This document shows, piece by piece, positions 53,898-63,410 of a DNA stretch of 64,000 nt. The DNA comes from Hydrogenedens sp964549105 (lineage in GTDB: Bacteria > Hydrogenedentota > Hydrogenedentia > Hydrogenedentales > Hydrogenedentaceae): the NCBI GenBank assembly GCA_964549105.1, contig CAZJTZ010000004.1, positions 1 through 64,000 of the forward strand, in the 5' to 3' direction. The position numbers and the translations under genes were made by a program. The notes below the pieces were generated by a model. It did no database searches and was not told the origin of the DNA. It saw only the letters and a program-made list of their open reading frames with translations. Numbering within the stretch: the first letter of the stretch is position 1; every line of letters starts with the position of its first letter.

Positions 53898-55589
53898 ATG
53901 TCAAAAAAAGCAGTATTGAAAAGACAAAAGAACGAGGAATCTGAAATCCCAAAAGAAGTAGAGGAGTCGTTGCTGGAATCGCTTTATGAGGCTCATGAAA
54001 GTCCAAGTGATACTTTACGAGCCCTGGGTTATGAGAAGGCCCCTCTTTTAAAAGGTTCCATTGCAACACTGGATGTGCAAAAGCCTGAATTATTGAAAGG
54101 ACCTTCACGGCCTGATGAGGGAATTCGTGTATATTTGAGAGCCATGGGTAAAGTGCCTCTCCTGACAAAAGAGAAAGAAGTGGGAATAGCAAGGGAGATA
54201 GAAGAAGCGGAGAAAGAATTGGTTCGTGTTTTACTTAGTGCTCCCTATACAGTGCATGAATTCTTTCTTATAGCAACCCGTATCCGTTCAGGGCGATTAG
54301 ACCCCTCTCGGGTTATAGAATGTAACGAACCGTCTAAAATAGAAAAATTAAAGAAGCAATTACTTCAAAGTGCTGACCAGTTGTCTATTCTTCGACAACA
54401 GATTCATGCGTTAGAAAAGAGGTTGGAAAAATTAACAAAGAAGGGGGCAAAACAAAGAAGTAAAATTCAACTCGTTCAAAATTTAGAAAATCAGATTCAA
54501 GAATTGCATGAGAAGCAATATCAAATTCTTAGTAATTTTCCGTTATGTGCCCGTGAAATTGTAAAGATTGGGAGGAAAATAAAGGCATTGGAACGGCGTA
54601 TACTCAGTGCGAAGGATGAAATCTTACAGACAGAACAAGAGTTTAATTTGTCGTCAGATGAAATTATCAAACAGGCTCATTCAGGCAAAGGGAGAAAAAG
54701 TAAAAAAGACCCCGATGTGGTATATCTTTACGAATCTGCCCAGCGGATTGAAATGGCAAGAGCGAAGATTGAACAAATACAACGAGATGCCCAGATGAAT
54801 TTGAACCAGATTTCTGGACTTATAAAGACAGTTCGTGAAAAGGAAGAAAGAATTAATGAGACGAAGCAAAAATTAGTAGAGGCAAACCTTCGCCTGGTTG
54901 TGAGTATTGCGAAAAAATATACCAATCGCGGAATGTCCTTTGATGACCTTATTCAAGAGGGGAATATTGGTTTAATTAAGGCGGTGGATAAGTTTGAATA
55001 TTGGCGTGGATATAAATTTAGCACTTATGCTACCTGGTGGATTCGACAAGCCATTACCCGTGCCATAGCGGACCAGGCACGGACTATCCGAATCCCTGTC
55101 CACATGATAGAGTCTATTAATAAATTAGCACGAGCAAATCGGACGCTTATTCAAAAACATGGGCGAGAACCGAATATGGAAGAGATAGCCAGTGAGATGG
55201 AACTGCCCATAGATCGGGTACATTCCATCCGTAAAATATCTCAAGACCCTATGAGTCTTGAAACCCCAATTGGAGATGAAGGGGATACCACTTTTGGCGA
55301 TTTTATTGAAGATGAAAATGTTGAAAATCCTTCTGATACAACTCAATATCGTTTGTTTATAGATAAAATTGATGAAGTTTTGAAAACTTTGACAGAACGA
55401 GAAGAGAAGGTTATCCGTTTACGCTGGGGGTTGGGAGATGGATTTGCCCGGACCCTGGAAGAGGTAGGAAGTGTATTTAATGTAACCCGCGAACGAGTCC
55501 GTCAAATAGAAGCCAAAGCCATACGGAAATTGCGACATACCTGGCGTGCACGGGAGTTACTCCCTTTCATTGAGAGTTGCATAAAGTAG
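53898..55589 (+). CDS. rpoD: Primary sigma factor (RpoD)
   Basis: A 563-residue sigma-70. Region 1.2 (DEGIRVYLRAMGKVPLLTKE), a long non-conserved region with coiled-coil, region 2 (RLVVSIAKKYTNRGMSFDDL, KFEYWRGYKFSTYATWWIRQ), region 3 and region 4 (GVTRE-type helix-turn-helix NVTRERVRQIEAKAIRKLR). The sequence shows all core regions for -10 and -35 recognition. SD GAGG is upstream. Confidence 0.97.
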   Translation: MSKKAVLKRQKNEESEIPKEVEESLLESLYEAHESPSDTLRALGYEKAPLLKGSIATLDVQKPELLKGPSRPDEGIRVYLRAMGKVPLLTKEKEVGIAREIEEAEKELVRVLLSAPYTVHEFFLIATRIRSGRLDPSRVIECNEPSKIEKLKKQLLQSADQLSILRQQIHALEKRLEKLTKKGAKQRSKIQLVQNLENQIQELHEKQYQILSNFPLCAREIVKIGRKIKALERRILSAKDEILQTEQEFNLSSDEIIKQAHSGKGRKSKKDPDVVYLYESAQRIEMARAKIEQIQRDAQMNLNQISGLIKTVREKEERINETKQKLVEANLRLVVSIAKKYTNRGMSFDDLIQEGNIGLIKAVDKFEYWRGYKFSTYATWWIRQAITRAIADQARTIRIPVHMIESINKLARANRTLIQKHGREPNMEEIASEMELPIDRVHSIRKISQDPMSLETPIGDEGDTTFGDFIEDENVENPSDTTQYRLFIDKIDEVLKTLTEREEKVIRLRWGLGDGFARTLEEVGSVFNVTRERVRQIEAKAIRKLRHTWRARELLPFIESCIK

Positions 55590-55617
55590 CAAAAATTGAT
55601 AGAATATCTGTCGCAGT

Positions 55618-55691
55618 GGGCCCTTAGCTCAGTAGGTCAGAGCAGGTGACTCATAATCACTTGGTCGCAGGTTCGAGTCCTGCAGGGCCCA
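55618..55691 (+). tRNA. tRNA with CAT anticodon, tRNA-Ile2-like (lysidine type)
   Basis: GGGCCCT acceptor (55618-55624) pairs with AGGGCCC (55684-55690), D arm GCTC...GAGC, anticodon arm GGTGA-CTCATAA-TCACT, T arm GCAGG-TTCGAGT-CCTGC, discriminator A. Anticodon is CAT. The body closely follows E. coli tRNA-Ile2 (AGAGCAGG, ATAATC, CTTGGTCGC) rather than elongator tRNA-Met, so it probably reads AUA after TilS modification. CCA is not encoded. Confidence 0.9.
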
Positions 55692-55702
55692 CTTTCTTGT
55701 TT

Positions 55703-55719
55703 TAAAAGATAATCTTTTA
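55703..55719. terminator. Small hairpin between tRNA and convergent gene
   Basis: TAAAAGA (55703-55709) pairs with TCTTTTA (55713-55719) around a 3-nt loop, next to the stop codon of the convergent activase gene. Confidence 0.3.
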
Positions 55720-56706
55720 TTAGAAGTCTTTTGTCAGGTCGGGGAAGGAATGACTAATTTGAGATTCATCAATAATACGAAGGCTACCGCGCCAATGGGT
55801 TTGTTCCAGACCGACCCCTTTTGCCAGGGAACAAAGGCTTATAACTTCTTCAGGGGTAACAGTTCGATTTCTGAAACTGAATAAAGGATTAGTATAAGAA
55901 GATGTTGGAGCATATCCACGAAATTCAATTTGTTGAGTGCGGGGTAGTGAATTTTTTATAAACTGACAGAGGTTATATATTGTTTCAGGTGAATCTGAAA
56001 AGCCAGGTACAATAGGAATGCGGATATATATGGGTTTTTCAGATAAAGCCAGTTCATATAGATTTTGGAGATATGTGTCAAAGGGTGTTTCACTAACACT
56101 TTCCCATACTTGCTTATCCACAGTAAATATTTGGAGGAAGAGATTATCTGTAAGTTCAAGGGCAGAATTCCATAATTCCCGATTGAGTATTCCAGCACAA
56201 CTTTTGAGCGTAATGTGAACATCAAAGAGTTTTAACCTTTCAAGCAACTGTATCATTGCATAGCCCTGCAATAGAGGTTCTCCACCGCTAATAGTCACAT
56301 TTCGAGGTGGTATTTGAAGATTAATCTCATATTCAACCAGTGAAATGATTTGCTCAATAGAAATGTAATCTCCGGTAGGTTTTATCGCTTCTTCTTTGCA
56401 AGATTCCCAACAAATACCACAAAAGTTGCATGCTTCTTCATCAATTACTATTGTATCCTCTATATATTGAATAGCATTTTTTTTACAGGATTTAATACAT
56501 CCCCAATCATGGTTACATTTTATTCTTTTCCACTGAATTTCAGGTTTGATTTTTTGTAAGTAGGGGTTCAAACACCAGGGACAGTGTAAACTGCACCCCT
56601 TAAAATAAAGAGCAAGACAGACCCCAGGGCCATCATTGGTTGATAGATTATCCCACCCATATAAAACTAATTTCCCCGCTTCCTTTGCTTCATTGTCCAT
56701 CTTCAT
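55720..56706 (-). CDS. Glycyl-radical-enzyme activating protein (radical SAM, PflA-like)
   Basis: A 328-residue radical SAM enzyme. CxxxCxxC in FKGCSLHCPWCLNPYLQ, two 4Fe-4S ferredoxin-like clusters inserted (CKKNAIQYIEDTIVIDEE, CNFCGICWESCKEEAI), and ISGGEPLLQ. This layout is that of activases for glycyl radical enzymes. No glycyl radical enzyme gene is present within the window. Convergent with the tRNA gene. Confidence 0.85.
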   Translation of the reverse strand: MKMDNEAKEAGKLVLYGWDNLSTNDGPGVCLALYFKGCSLHCPWCLNPYLQKIKPEIQWKRIKCNHDWGCIKSCKKNAIQYIEDTIVIDEEACNFCGICWESCKEEAIKPTGDYISIEQIISLVEYEINLQIPPRNVTISGGEPLLQGYAMIQLLERLKLFDVHITLKSCAGILNRELWNSALELTDNLFLQIFTVDKQVWESVSETPFDTYLQNLYELALSEKPIYIRIPIVPGFSDSPETIYNLCQFIKNSLPRTQQIEFRGYAPTSSYTNPLFSFRNRTVTPEEVISLCSLAKGVGLEQTHWRGSLRIIDESQISHSFPDLTKDF

Positions 56707-57039
56707 AGCGGTGCCCTCCGCTGTTAGATGTTTTATTTCTATTCATTGACAATTACATTATGACAAAAAGAAAACCATTTTTCAAAAAAATTTGGCATTT
56801 ATTTATCTCTTATATAGACTTCAATAGTTACTATATAGTTTCTTGATTTGGAAAGATGTATGCAACATAGAAAAGATAAAAACATATATTATTCGCGTAA
56901 AAATTTTTACCTTCGTTTATACATAATATAAATTATAATAGTGTAATCTAATTATTGTTTTCTCAATTCAGATTTCATTCGTATTTCTATTGATTAATTT
57001 TATATCATTTTGTAAATGTTCTGAATAAGGTATGTTTCT
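56707..57039. other. Divergent intergenic gap
   Basis: 333 nt, very AT-rich. Possible -10 elements (TATAAT at about 56934-56940) are not matched by convincing -35 boxes. No RNA or repeat seen. Confidence 0.4.
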
Positions 57040-57762
57040 ATGCAAAAATTGAACTATATGTTTTTTATTACGACAATAATTTTATGTCTGACTTTTTTGT
57101 TTTTTGGTACATCGTGTAATTCCTATTTTGAGAATAAGGAAAAGCCTGATAATAAGGGATTGTTAAAGGAGGAGCAGAATTTTTTAAGCACTTACAAGCC
57201 ACCTTCAGGAGTAGATAATGTAAGCAAAAATAAAAATATTGGCGATGTGGAAAGTGATTTGCAGATTTTATTTAATATTCCTTCAGAGAATATTCCTCAC
57301 AATGCAAAAGTTCACCAGGAAGAGGGTGCCCATGGGAATATTTCTCGTATAGAAGTTGAAATTCCATATCCGTATCCGGAAACAATGGTGGCGGAGGTTA
57401 ATGTTATTCCCTATGGAAGGATAAATTATGCTGAATATCCTGTTAGAATAGATGGTAAAATTATTCGAGATGGAAAGGTTATTGATGAATTTAAGACTGT
57501 TCTTATAGATGGCGAGAATAAAGATACCTTATCTAATCCAATTGAGACTATGTCTCGAACTAAATTTGCAATAAAATTATGGGATATTCCGCCTACTGAG
57601 AGTTCTTCTACGCTTTGGTATGTCCAGGCAAAATTGCGTTTATATCCACCCTTTACAGAAGCAAGTAAAATTTTTGCTGATGATGGTACAGTAAAACCAT
57701 TAGAGGAAACAGAAATATTGGGAAATCCGTTGAGGATAACGCTTTTGAAAGAAGGAATGTAA
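57040..57762 (+). CDS. Lipoprotein, unknown function
   Basis: A 240-residue protein with signal peptide and lipobox FGTSC (Cys about 26), a short disordered part (to about 70) and a beta-sandwich like domain with IPYPYPETMVAEVNVIPYGR. The family is not recognised. It is the first of three closely spaced same-strand genes (PIG-L at +2 nt, SIMPL at +14 nt). Confidence 0.7.
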   Translation: MQKLNYMFFITTIILCLTFLFFGTSCNSYFENKEKPDNKGLLKEEQNFLSTYKPPSGVDNVSKNKNIGDVESDLQILFNIPSENIPHNAKVHQEEGAHGNISRIEVEIPYPYPETMVAEVNVIPYGRINYAEYPVRIDGKIIRDGKVIDEFKTVLIDGENKDTLSNPIETMSRTKFAIKLWDIPPTESSSTLWYVQAKLRLYPPFTEASKIFADDGTVKPLEETEILGNPLRITLLKEGM

Positions 57763-57764
57763 GA

Positions 57765-58598
57765 ATGAATATTGTTTGTATAGGTGCGCACCCGGATGAT
57801 TCGGAATGGTATGCAGGTGGTAGCATGGTTTTGTGGTCAGAGAGAGGGCACAAGGTATATGCTGTCTCTGTTACGAAGGGAGATATTGGACACCACGAGA
57901 TAGGTTCAGAGGAATTGGCAGAGATACGGCGAGCAGAGGCAGAAGAAGCAGCAAAACGAGGTGGCTATGAGTCTATTATTTTAGACTTTCCAGATGGTTC
58001 TTTGATGCCTACCCTTGACGCACGAAAAGCGATAGTCTCTCTTTTGCGAAAACTAAATGCAGATGTTGTTCTTACACATCGTCCTTTTGATTACCATCCT
58101 GACCATAGGGCATGTGGTATTTTAATTCAAGATTCAGTGTTTCTTGTCACTGTCCCTCATTTCTGCCCAGAATTGCCTGCTCTAAGTCAGAGTCCTTTTT
58201 GCCTTTACATGATGGACACTTTTCAGAAACCTATACCATTTAGTCCAAATTTTGCAGTGGATATTACAGGGGTGATAGAAAGGAGGTGGGATTTGTTGGA
58301 TGCAATGAGTTCGCAGATGTATGAGTGGTTGCCCTGGCTGGACCATCAGTTGGAGCAGGTGCCTAAAGAAGTAGAAGCACGAAAACAATGGCTTAAGGAA
58401 CGATTAAGAGAACTTTTTAGTATGCCTTCTCGTTACTTCCGTCCCTTCTTTGAGAAGGAACTGGAAAATTATGATAATCTGTTTGAATATGTAGAATTTT
58501 TTGAGCAGTGCGAGTATGGAAGGTCTCCTTCTCGTTCAGAAATAGATTCATTATTTACATTGGAAAGAAAATTTTTAGAAGCCCCATTTAAATTATAA
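57765..58598 (+). CDS. PIG-L family N-acetylglucosaminyl deacetylase
   Basis: A 277-residue deacetylase. Zinc motif AHPDDSE (residues 8-14) and HRPFDYHPDHRA with the second zinc His, GDIGHH and DFPDGSLMP near the active site. The family removes N-acetyl groups from GlcNAc-containing lipids, or bacillithiol/mycothiol precursors, or glycopeptides. Substrate unknown. SD AAGGAAT upstream, 2 nt after the lipoprotein. Confidence 0.9.
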   Translation: MNIVCIGAHPDDSEWYAGGSMVLWSERGHKVYAVSVTKGDIGHHEIGSEELAEIRRAEAEEAAKRGGYESIILDFPDGSLMPTLDARKAIVSLLRKLNADVVLTHRPFDYHPDHRACGILIQDSVFLVTVPHFCPELPALSQSPFCLYMMDTFQKPIPFSPNFAVDITGVIERRWDLLDAMSSQMYEWLPWLDHQLEQVPKEVEARKQWLKERLRELFSMPSRYFRPFFEKELENYDNLFEYVEFFEQCEYGRSPSRSEIDSLFTLERKFLEAPFKL

Positions 58599-58612
58599 GG
58601 AACAGTGGAAAT

Positions 58613-59305
58613 ATGGCTATAAAAAAATATTTAATTATAATTCTTTTGCCTTTATTCTGTGGAATTTGTTTTATGGGTTGGTCTGAGGATAATACAGGCG
58701 AGTATGCCCGTATTGTCTCGCAAGGGCAAGGAGAAGTATCCGCAGTGCCTACCCATGTAGAGTTCCAGTTTATACGGATAGCAAAAGACAGTAGTTTTGA
58801 TTTAGCCCTTAAAGGAATACAGGATTTTGAAACAAAATTAAGGTTGAAGTTTACGGAGGAAAGCCCCCGCCCTTTAGAAATTCAAGTTTCAGGTCCATCA
58901 TATAGATTAACCCCAGAACCACAGGTAGAAATACGAATAACGGCGGTCTTTTCGTTATCAGGGATTGTTTCGGTGGAAAATGGACCTCAATTATTTGCCA
59001 AATTGTGGGATAAAATGCGAAGTTTAGCAAATGATTTTTCCGCGGAGTTAGAATGTCCTTGTTTTCGTGTCCAGAATGAAGAAGCCGTTGTTCGTTCCGC
59101 TATCAATTCGGCAGTAGAGAAGGCATATCCTTTGGCGGATGCAGGTGCTGGGGCACTTAGAAGCGGAATATTTGCAGTAGAAAAGATTGAAATTAATAAG
59201 ATTGAGTGGGAACATGCTGGTAAAAAAGAAGGGGAAAATGTGTCTATAACGGAATTGCGGTGTAAGACTTCGGTTACGGTTACTTATCTGGTCAGTCAAA
59301 TGTAA
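58613..59305 (+). CDS. SIMPL-domain (DUF541) exported protein
   Basis: A 230-residue protein with a signal peptide (about 1-25) and a SIMPL-like body: RIVSQGQGEVSAVPTHVEFQF at its start, AVVRSAINSAVEKAYPLADA at about 160. Function of the family is poorly known (outer membrane or periplasmic). AAGGA lies upstream. Ends next to the convergent histidine kinase. Confidence 0.75.
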   Translation: MAIKKYLIIILLPLFCGICFMGWSEDNTGEYARIVSQGQGEVSAVPTHVEFQFIRIAKDSSFDLALKGIQDFETKLRLKFTEESPRPLEIQVSGPSYRLTPEPQVEIRITAVFSLSGIVSVENGPQLFAKLWDKMRSLANDFSAELECPCFRVQNEEAVVRSAINSAVEKAYPLADAGAGALRSGIFAVEKIEINKIEWEHAGKKEGENVSITELRCKTSVTVTYLVSQM

Positions 59306-60067
59306 TTATCCAGATTTGTGAAGTAGTGCTACCTTAGGATTATTAAAAGGTATCCAGATGGAAAAACCGTCTTTTCTTGTGTATTTTAATGTTCCATTAT
59401 GTTCTTCTATTATTTTGCGAGATATTGGCAATCCTAATCCAATATGAAGTTGTGTTTTTGTCGTGATGTAGTCGGAGAACATATTTTCAATAAGTTCCGG
59501 TGAAATATCAGGTCCGTTATCTTTAATTGATATAAAAATCCCGTTATTGTCTTCTTTGCATGTCAGTTTTATTATGCGGGGTTCTTTTATATCCGGTTCT
59601 TTTAATTCCAGATTGTCTTCGGCATTTTTCAATATATGTAGTAAAGCCAGTTGCATACCAGCCAGATCAATTACTATAGGTTTTATTCGCGGTTCAATAT
59701 AATTTTCTGTTTCTATTTTCAAACTTTTTTGATAGTATTTTCGTAGTTGGAGTGTGGTATTAATTAGGTCTGAAATCTCTACCAGAAGAATTAATGAGTC
59801 TTTATTTTGCGTAATGGTACTTAGACCATTTATCAGTGCAGAGCAGGACTGGACACATTCAATAATTTTCCCCAACATGCGATAATTTTCTCCGTCAGGA
59901 GAAGAATCCATTTGTAATAGTTCGGCATAAGCCATAATAGCACCCAGATAATTATTGGTGTCATGAATAACACTGTTTATACATAACCCTGCGGTGGCAA
60001 ACCGATGTAATCTTTCAAGCCGTTTTTCCCAGTCAGGTATCATTTCTTTAGAAGAAGAATCTAACAC
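59306..60067 (-). CDS. Small soluble histidine kinase
   Basis: A 253-residue kinase without sensor or membrane region. H box INSVIHDTNNYLGAIMAYAE contains the His; the ATPase has N box ALLHILKNAEDNL, DNGPDISPELIENMF, and GLGLPISRKIIEEHNG. It needs a partner sensor or receives signals by protein contact. No response regulator is adjacent. Confidence 0.85.
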   Translation of the reverse strand: MLDSSSKEMIPDWEKRLERLHRFATAGLCINSVIHDTNNYLGAIMAYAELLQMDSSPDGENYRMLGKIIECVQSCSALINGLSTITQNKDSLILLVEISDLINTTLQLRKYYQKSLKIETENYIEPRIKPIVIDLAGMQLALLHILKNAEDNLELKEPDIKEPRIIKLTCKEDNNGIFISIKDNGPDISPELIENMFSDYITTKTQLHIGLGLPISRKIIEEHNGTLKYTRKDGFSIWIPFNNPKVALLHKSG

Positions 60068-60173
60068 CGTTTAATTTAACCCTTTTTGAAAAAACTCTTT
60101 TAGATATAGTTTAATATGTTACCTGAGGAATAGTCAAGAGTAAATTATGCAGTCAATAAAGTATAAATAATGT

Positions 60174-61418
60174 TTACTCGGAAACTTTACTAAAGCGGGC
60201 AACAACTGCACCAGCGAACTCACTACATTTGACCTCCTGAGCGCCTGTGGTTAATCGTGCAAAGTCGTAAGTTACGATATGGTCTTGGAATGTTTTTGTT
60301 AATCCACGGATAATGACATCAACAACTTCATTCCAACCGATGTATTCAAACATCATAACACCCGACAGGATAAGACTGCTTGGATTTACCTTGTCCAAGT
60401 TGGCATATTTGGGTGCCGTTCCATGTGTGGCTTCAAAAACAGCGAAACCATTTTCGTAGTTGATATTAGCACCGGGAGCAATGCCAATTCCACCAACCTG
60501 TGCGGCAATGGCATCACTGATGTAATCGCCGTTGAGGTTCATTGTCGCAATTACATCAAATTCGCGGGGTCGGGTAAGTATTTGTTGTAAGAAAATATCA
60601 GCAATAGTATCTTTGACAAGTAATTTATTACCCGGGTCACCATTGCAATCACTCCAGCACACTGCGGAGTCAGAAAACTCTTCACGAACTAATTCATATC
60701 CCCAATTTAAGAAAGCGCCTTCGGTATATTTCATAATGTTCCCTTTATGCACAAGGGTAACAGAGTGTCTCCCATGTGCTAAAGCATACTTAATTGCCGC
60801 ACGAATAAGGCGTTTTGAAGCCTTTTCGCTAATAGGTTTAATCCCTATTCCTGAATCGGGTCTTATCTTCCACCCAAACTCTTTTTGACAAAAATCAATT
60901 ATTTTTTTTGATTCCGAAGAGCCTGAAGGAAATTCAAAACCTGCATATACATCTTCTGTATTTTCGCGAAAGATAACTACATCTACATCGGTAGGATTTT
61001 TTACAGGACTGGGAACTCCAGGAAAGTATTGAACGGGACGCACACAGGCGAATAGGTCAAGCATCTGTCTCAGGGTGACATTTAAACTACGGAATCCACC
61101 GCCAATAGGGGTTGTTAAGGGCCCTTTAATGGTAATCCGGTATTCACGAATTTTTTCCAGAGTCTCTTCAGGGAGATAAGTATTAGCGAGTTTTTTTGCT
61201 TTTTCGCCTGCATAGAGTTCCATCCATGCAATTTTTCGTTTGTTGCCATAGCAAAATTCTACAGCAGAGTCGAACAAGAATTTTGAGGCTTTCCAGATAT
61301 CAGGACCTATTCCATCTCCTTCTATAAAACCGATAATAGGTTGGTTAGGAGTCTGAATTTCACCATTTTTTAAAACGACTTTTTCTCCTTTGGGAACTTT
61401 GATTAAAGGTTCTTCCAT
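60174..61418 (-). CDS. icd: Isocitrate dehydrogenase (NADP-type)
   Basis: A 414-residue enzyme of the TCA cycle, converting isocitrate to 2-oxoglutarate. Motifs: IEGDGIGPDIW, GPLTTPIGGGFRSLNVTLRQ, FRENTEDVYAG, VTLVHKGNIMKYTEGAF, and FEATHGTAPKYANLDKVNP; the KY pair after HGTAP favours NADP. Follows serA by about 110 nt on the same strand. Confidence 0.95.
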   Translation of the reverse strand: MEEPLIKVPKGEKVVLKNGEIQTPNQPIIGFIEGDGIGPDIWKASKFLFDSAVEFCYGNKRKIAWMELYAGEKAKKLANTYLPEETLEKIREYRITIKGPLTTPIGGGFRSLNVTLRQMLDLFACVRPVQYFPGVPSPVKNPTDVDVVIFRENTEDVYAGFEFPSGSSESKKIIDFCQKEFGWKIRPDSGIGIKPISEKASKRLIRAAIKYALAHGRHSVTLVHKGNIMKYTEGAFLNWGYELVREEFSDSAVCWSDCNGDPGNKLLVKDTIADIFLQQILTRPREFDVIATMNLNGDYISDAIAAQVGGIGIAPGANINYENGFAVFEATHGTAPKYANLDKVNPSSLILSGVMMFEYIGWNEVVDVIIRGLTKTFQDHIVTYDFARLTTGAQEVKCSEFAGAVVARFSKVSE

Positions 61419-61530
61419 TGCCTTATCTCCTTTATAAAAAGTTTTTTATTCAAAAATTAATATTTTTATTTACAAACAGACTCTACCTACTTTTTATAAT
61501 AGTTTAATTTAATTTTTTTATTTTTATTTT

Positions 61531-63132
61531 TTAATGATTGCCGTTATTTTTATTGGGTAAAGCGATAAGACGGGCTTCTAATATATGAGGGAGTTTCACG
61601 CAGTCCTGAATGACCTCATCACTGAGCGGTTGGTCAATATTGAGAACTGTTAAAGCAAATCCGCCTTTGGTATCTCTGCCTAACATCAGGTTGGCAATAT
61701 TTACACCTGCTTCTCCAATGCGGGTGCAAAGCCTTCCCAAAACGAGAGGCTTGTCTTCGTTTCGGCAGATAAGCATGTAGCCTTCCGGTTTGGCATCTAC
61801 CCGCATACCATCAATACTGCAAATTCGTGCGTCTGTTTTGTGGAAAAGTGTTCCCGTTACTGTATGGGTTTCCTGGTCTGTTTCGACGCGAAGAGAAATC
61901 TCAAAGGCATAGTTCGATGGGCGGGCTGTTTTACGCTCATTGCACTCAATCCCTCGCTCTTTGATTTGGAGGGGAGCACTTATCATATTTACCGTTTCTA
62001 CTAATGGTTTAAGGAAGCCTGTGAGTATTGCGGCAGTAATAGGATAAGTATCTGTTACACCGATTTCGCCTCCATACTCAATTTGTAAAGAGGTTGGACG
62101 TCCCCGTGTGTATAACGATTGAAACATTCCTAACCGTTCACCTAAATCTATAAGCGGTTGTAATGCCTTTTTGGTTTCGGGGTCAATACTGGGCACATTT
62201 ACCGCATTTACAATTGCACCTGTGGTCAGGAAGTCAACTATTTGTTTTGCAATATCCACTGCCACGACGACCTGTGCTTCTTCTGTTGATGCGGCAAGAT
62301 GTGGCGTTAAAATTACATTATCCAGACCAAGGAAAGGATTGTTTACAGGCGGTTCTGAAGTATAAACATCAAGGGCAGCACCCGCAATGATTTTTTCACG
62401 CAAAGCAGTTGCTAAATCTTCCTCATTGATAATACCTCCACGAGCACAGTTTACAATTCGACAATTAGGTTTCATCTGTTTCAGTTGTTCTAATGAAATC
62501 ATATTATTTGTTTTCTCTGTTTTTGGGGTATGCACAGAGATAAAATCTGACTCTTGGATAAGTTCTTCAAGACTTACCAATTTTACACCTAACGCTTCTG
62601 CTTTCAAAGGGGTTAGAATAGGGTCATGGGCGATAACTTTCATTTCGAATGCTAAGGCACGCTTTGCTACGGCTCCACCAATTCTACCTACACCAACAAT
62701 TCCCAGCGTTTTTTCGCGTAGTTCTACGCCCATAAATTTTTTGCGGTCCCATTTCCCTTCCATCATCGAATTATGTGCAGCCGGGATATTTCGACAAAGG
62801 GCAAGAAGCAGAGCAAAAGTATGTTCGCAGGCGGAGATAGTATTGCCTCCCGGCGTGTTCATTACAACAATGCCCATCTGGGTAGCAAAATCCTTGTCAA
62901 TGTTATCCGTTCCTGCACCGGCTCTACCGACTACTTTTAGTTTTTTTGCATTAGATAGGGCTTCTTTGGTTACTTTTGTGGCACTACGTACTACCAGACC
63001 ATCGTAGTCCCCTATAATTTGTGCTAATTCTTCCGGTTTTTGAGCCGGTTTTACATCAATTTCAAAGCCAGCCTGCTTAAAAATTTCAATACCTTCTTTA
63101 CTAAGATTATCTAAAACAAGTATTTTCGCCAT
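61531..63132 (-). CDS. serA: D-3-phosphoglycerate dehydrogenase
   Basis: A 533-residue long-form SerA. NAD domain GVGRIGGAVAKRA, NCARGGIINEEDLATAL (catalytic Arg), SEPP and LTPHLAAST (catalytic His); then the ASB domain and a C-terminal ACT domain with GEAGVNIANLMLGRD. First step of serine synthesis, feedback-regulated through the ACT domain in this family. Confidence 0.97.
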   Translation of the reverse strand: MAKILVLDNLSKEGIEIFKQAGFEIDVKPAQKPEELAQIIGDYDGLVVRSATKVTKEALSNAKKLKVVGRAGAGTDNIDKDFATQMGIVVMNTPGGNTISACEHTFALLLALCRNIPAAHNSMMEGKWDRKKFMGVELREKTLGIVGVGRIGGAVAKRALAFEMKVIAHDPILTPLKAEALGVKLVSLEELIQESDFISVHTPKTEKTNNMISLEQLKQMKPNCRIVNCARGGIINEEDLATALREKIIAGAALDVYTSEPPVNNPFLGLDNVILTPHLAASTEEAQVVVAVDIAKQIVDFLTTGAIVNAVNVPSIDPETKKALQPLIDLGERLGMFQSLYTRGRPTSLQIEYGGEIGVTDTYPITAAILTGFLKPLVETVNMISAPLQIKERGIECNERKTARPSNYAFEISLRVETDQETHTVTGTLFHKTDARICSIDGMRVDAKPEGYMLICRNEDKPLVLGRLCTRIGEAGVNIANLMLGRDTKGGFALTVLNIDQPLSDEVIQDCVKLPHILEARLIALPNKNNGNH

Positions 63133-63410
63133 TGTTTTTTCCTTTCCTTTCCTTGATAACTTGCTACTATATTGCTCTGCCCAATATTCCTAATTGAATT
63201 AATAGTTTATCAAAAATACCTCTATATTCACAAGTCTTTCAGGCTTTTTTTGTGGTGTAGGTGGTGTAAAATATTAGAAAAACTTTTTAAAAACTAATTT
63301 GTATAAAAAATGGAGTGTTTATATTGTTTTTTTCTTCTAGGTGGGTATAGTTTATAATTGAGAAGGATTGAGCCTATGTGGTGAATTTTTTGGTAATATT
63401 CAGGATATTT

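Noticed and set aside
55618..55691. Elongator tRNA-Met
   Set aside because: Body matches tRNA-Ile2 more closely; kept as Ile2-like with anticodon stated.
62387..63007. 206-codon plus-strand frame over serA
   Set aside because: Antisense shadow of a clear serA; no SD and low-complexity product.
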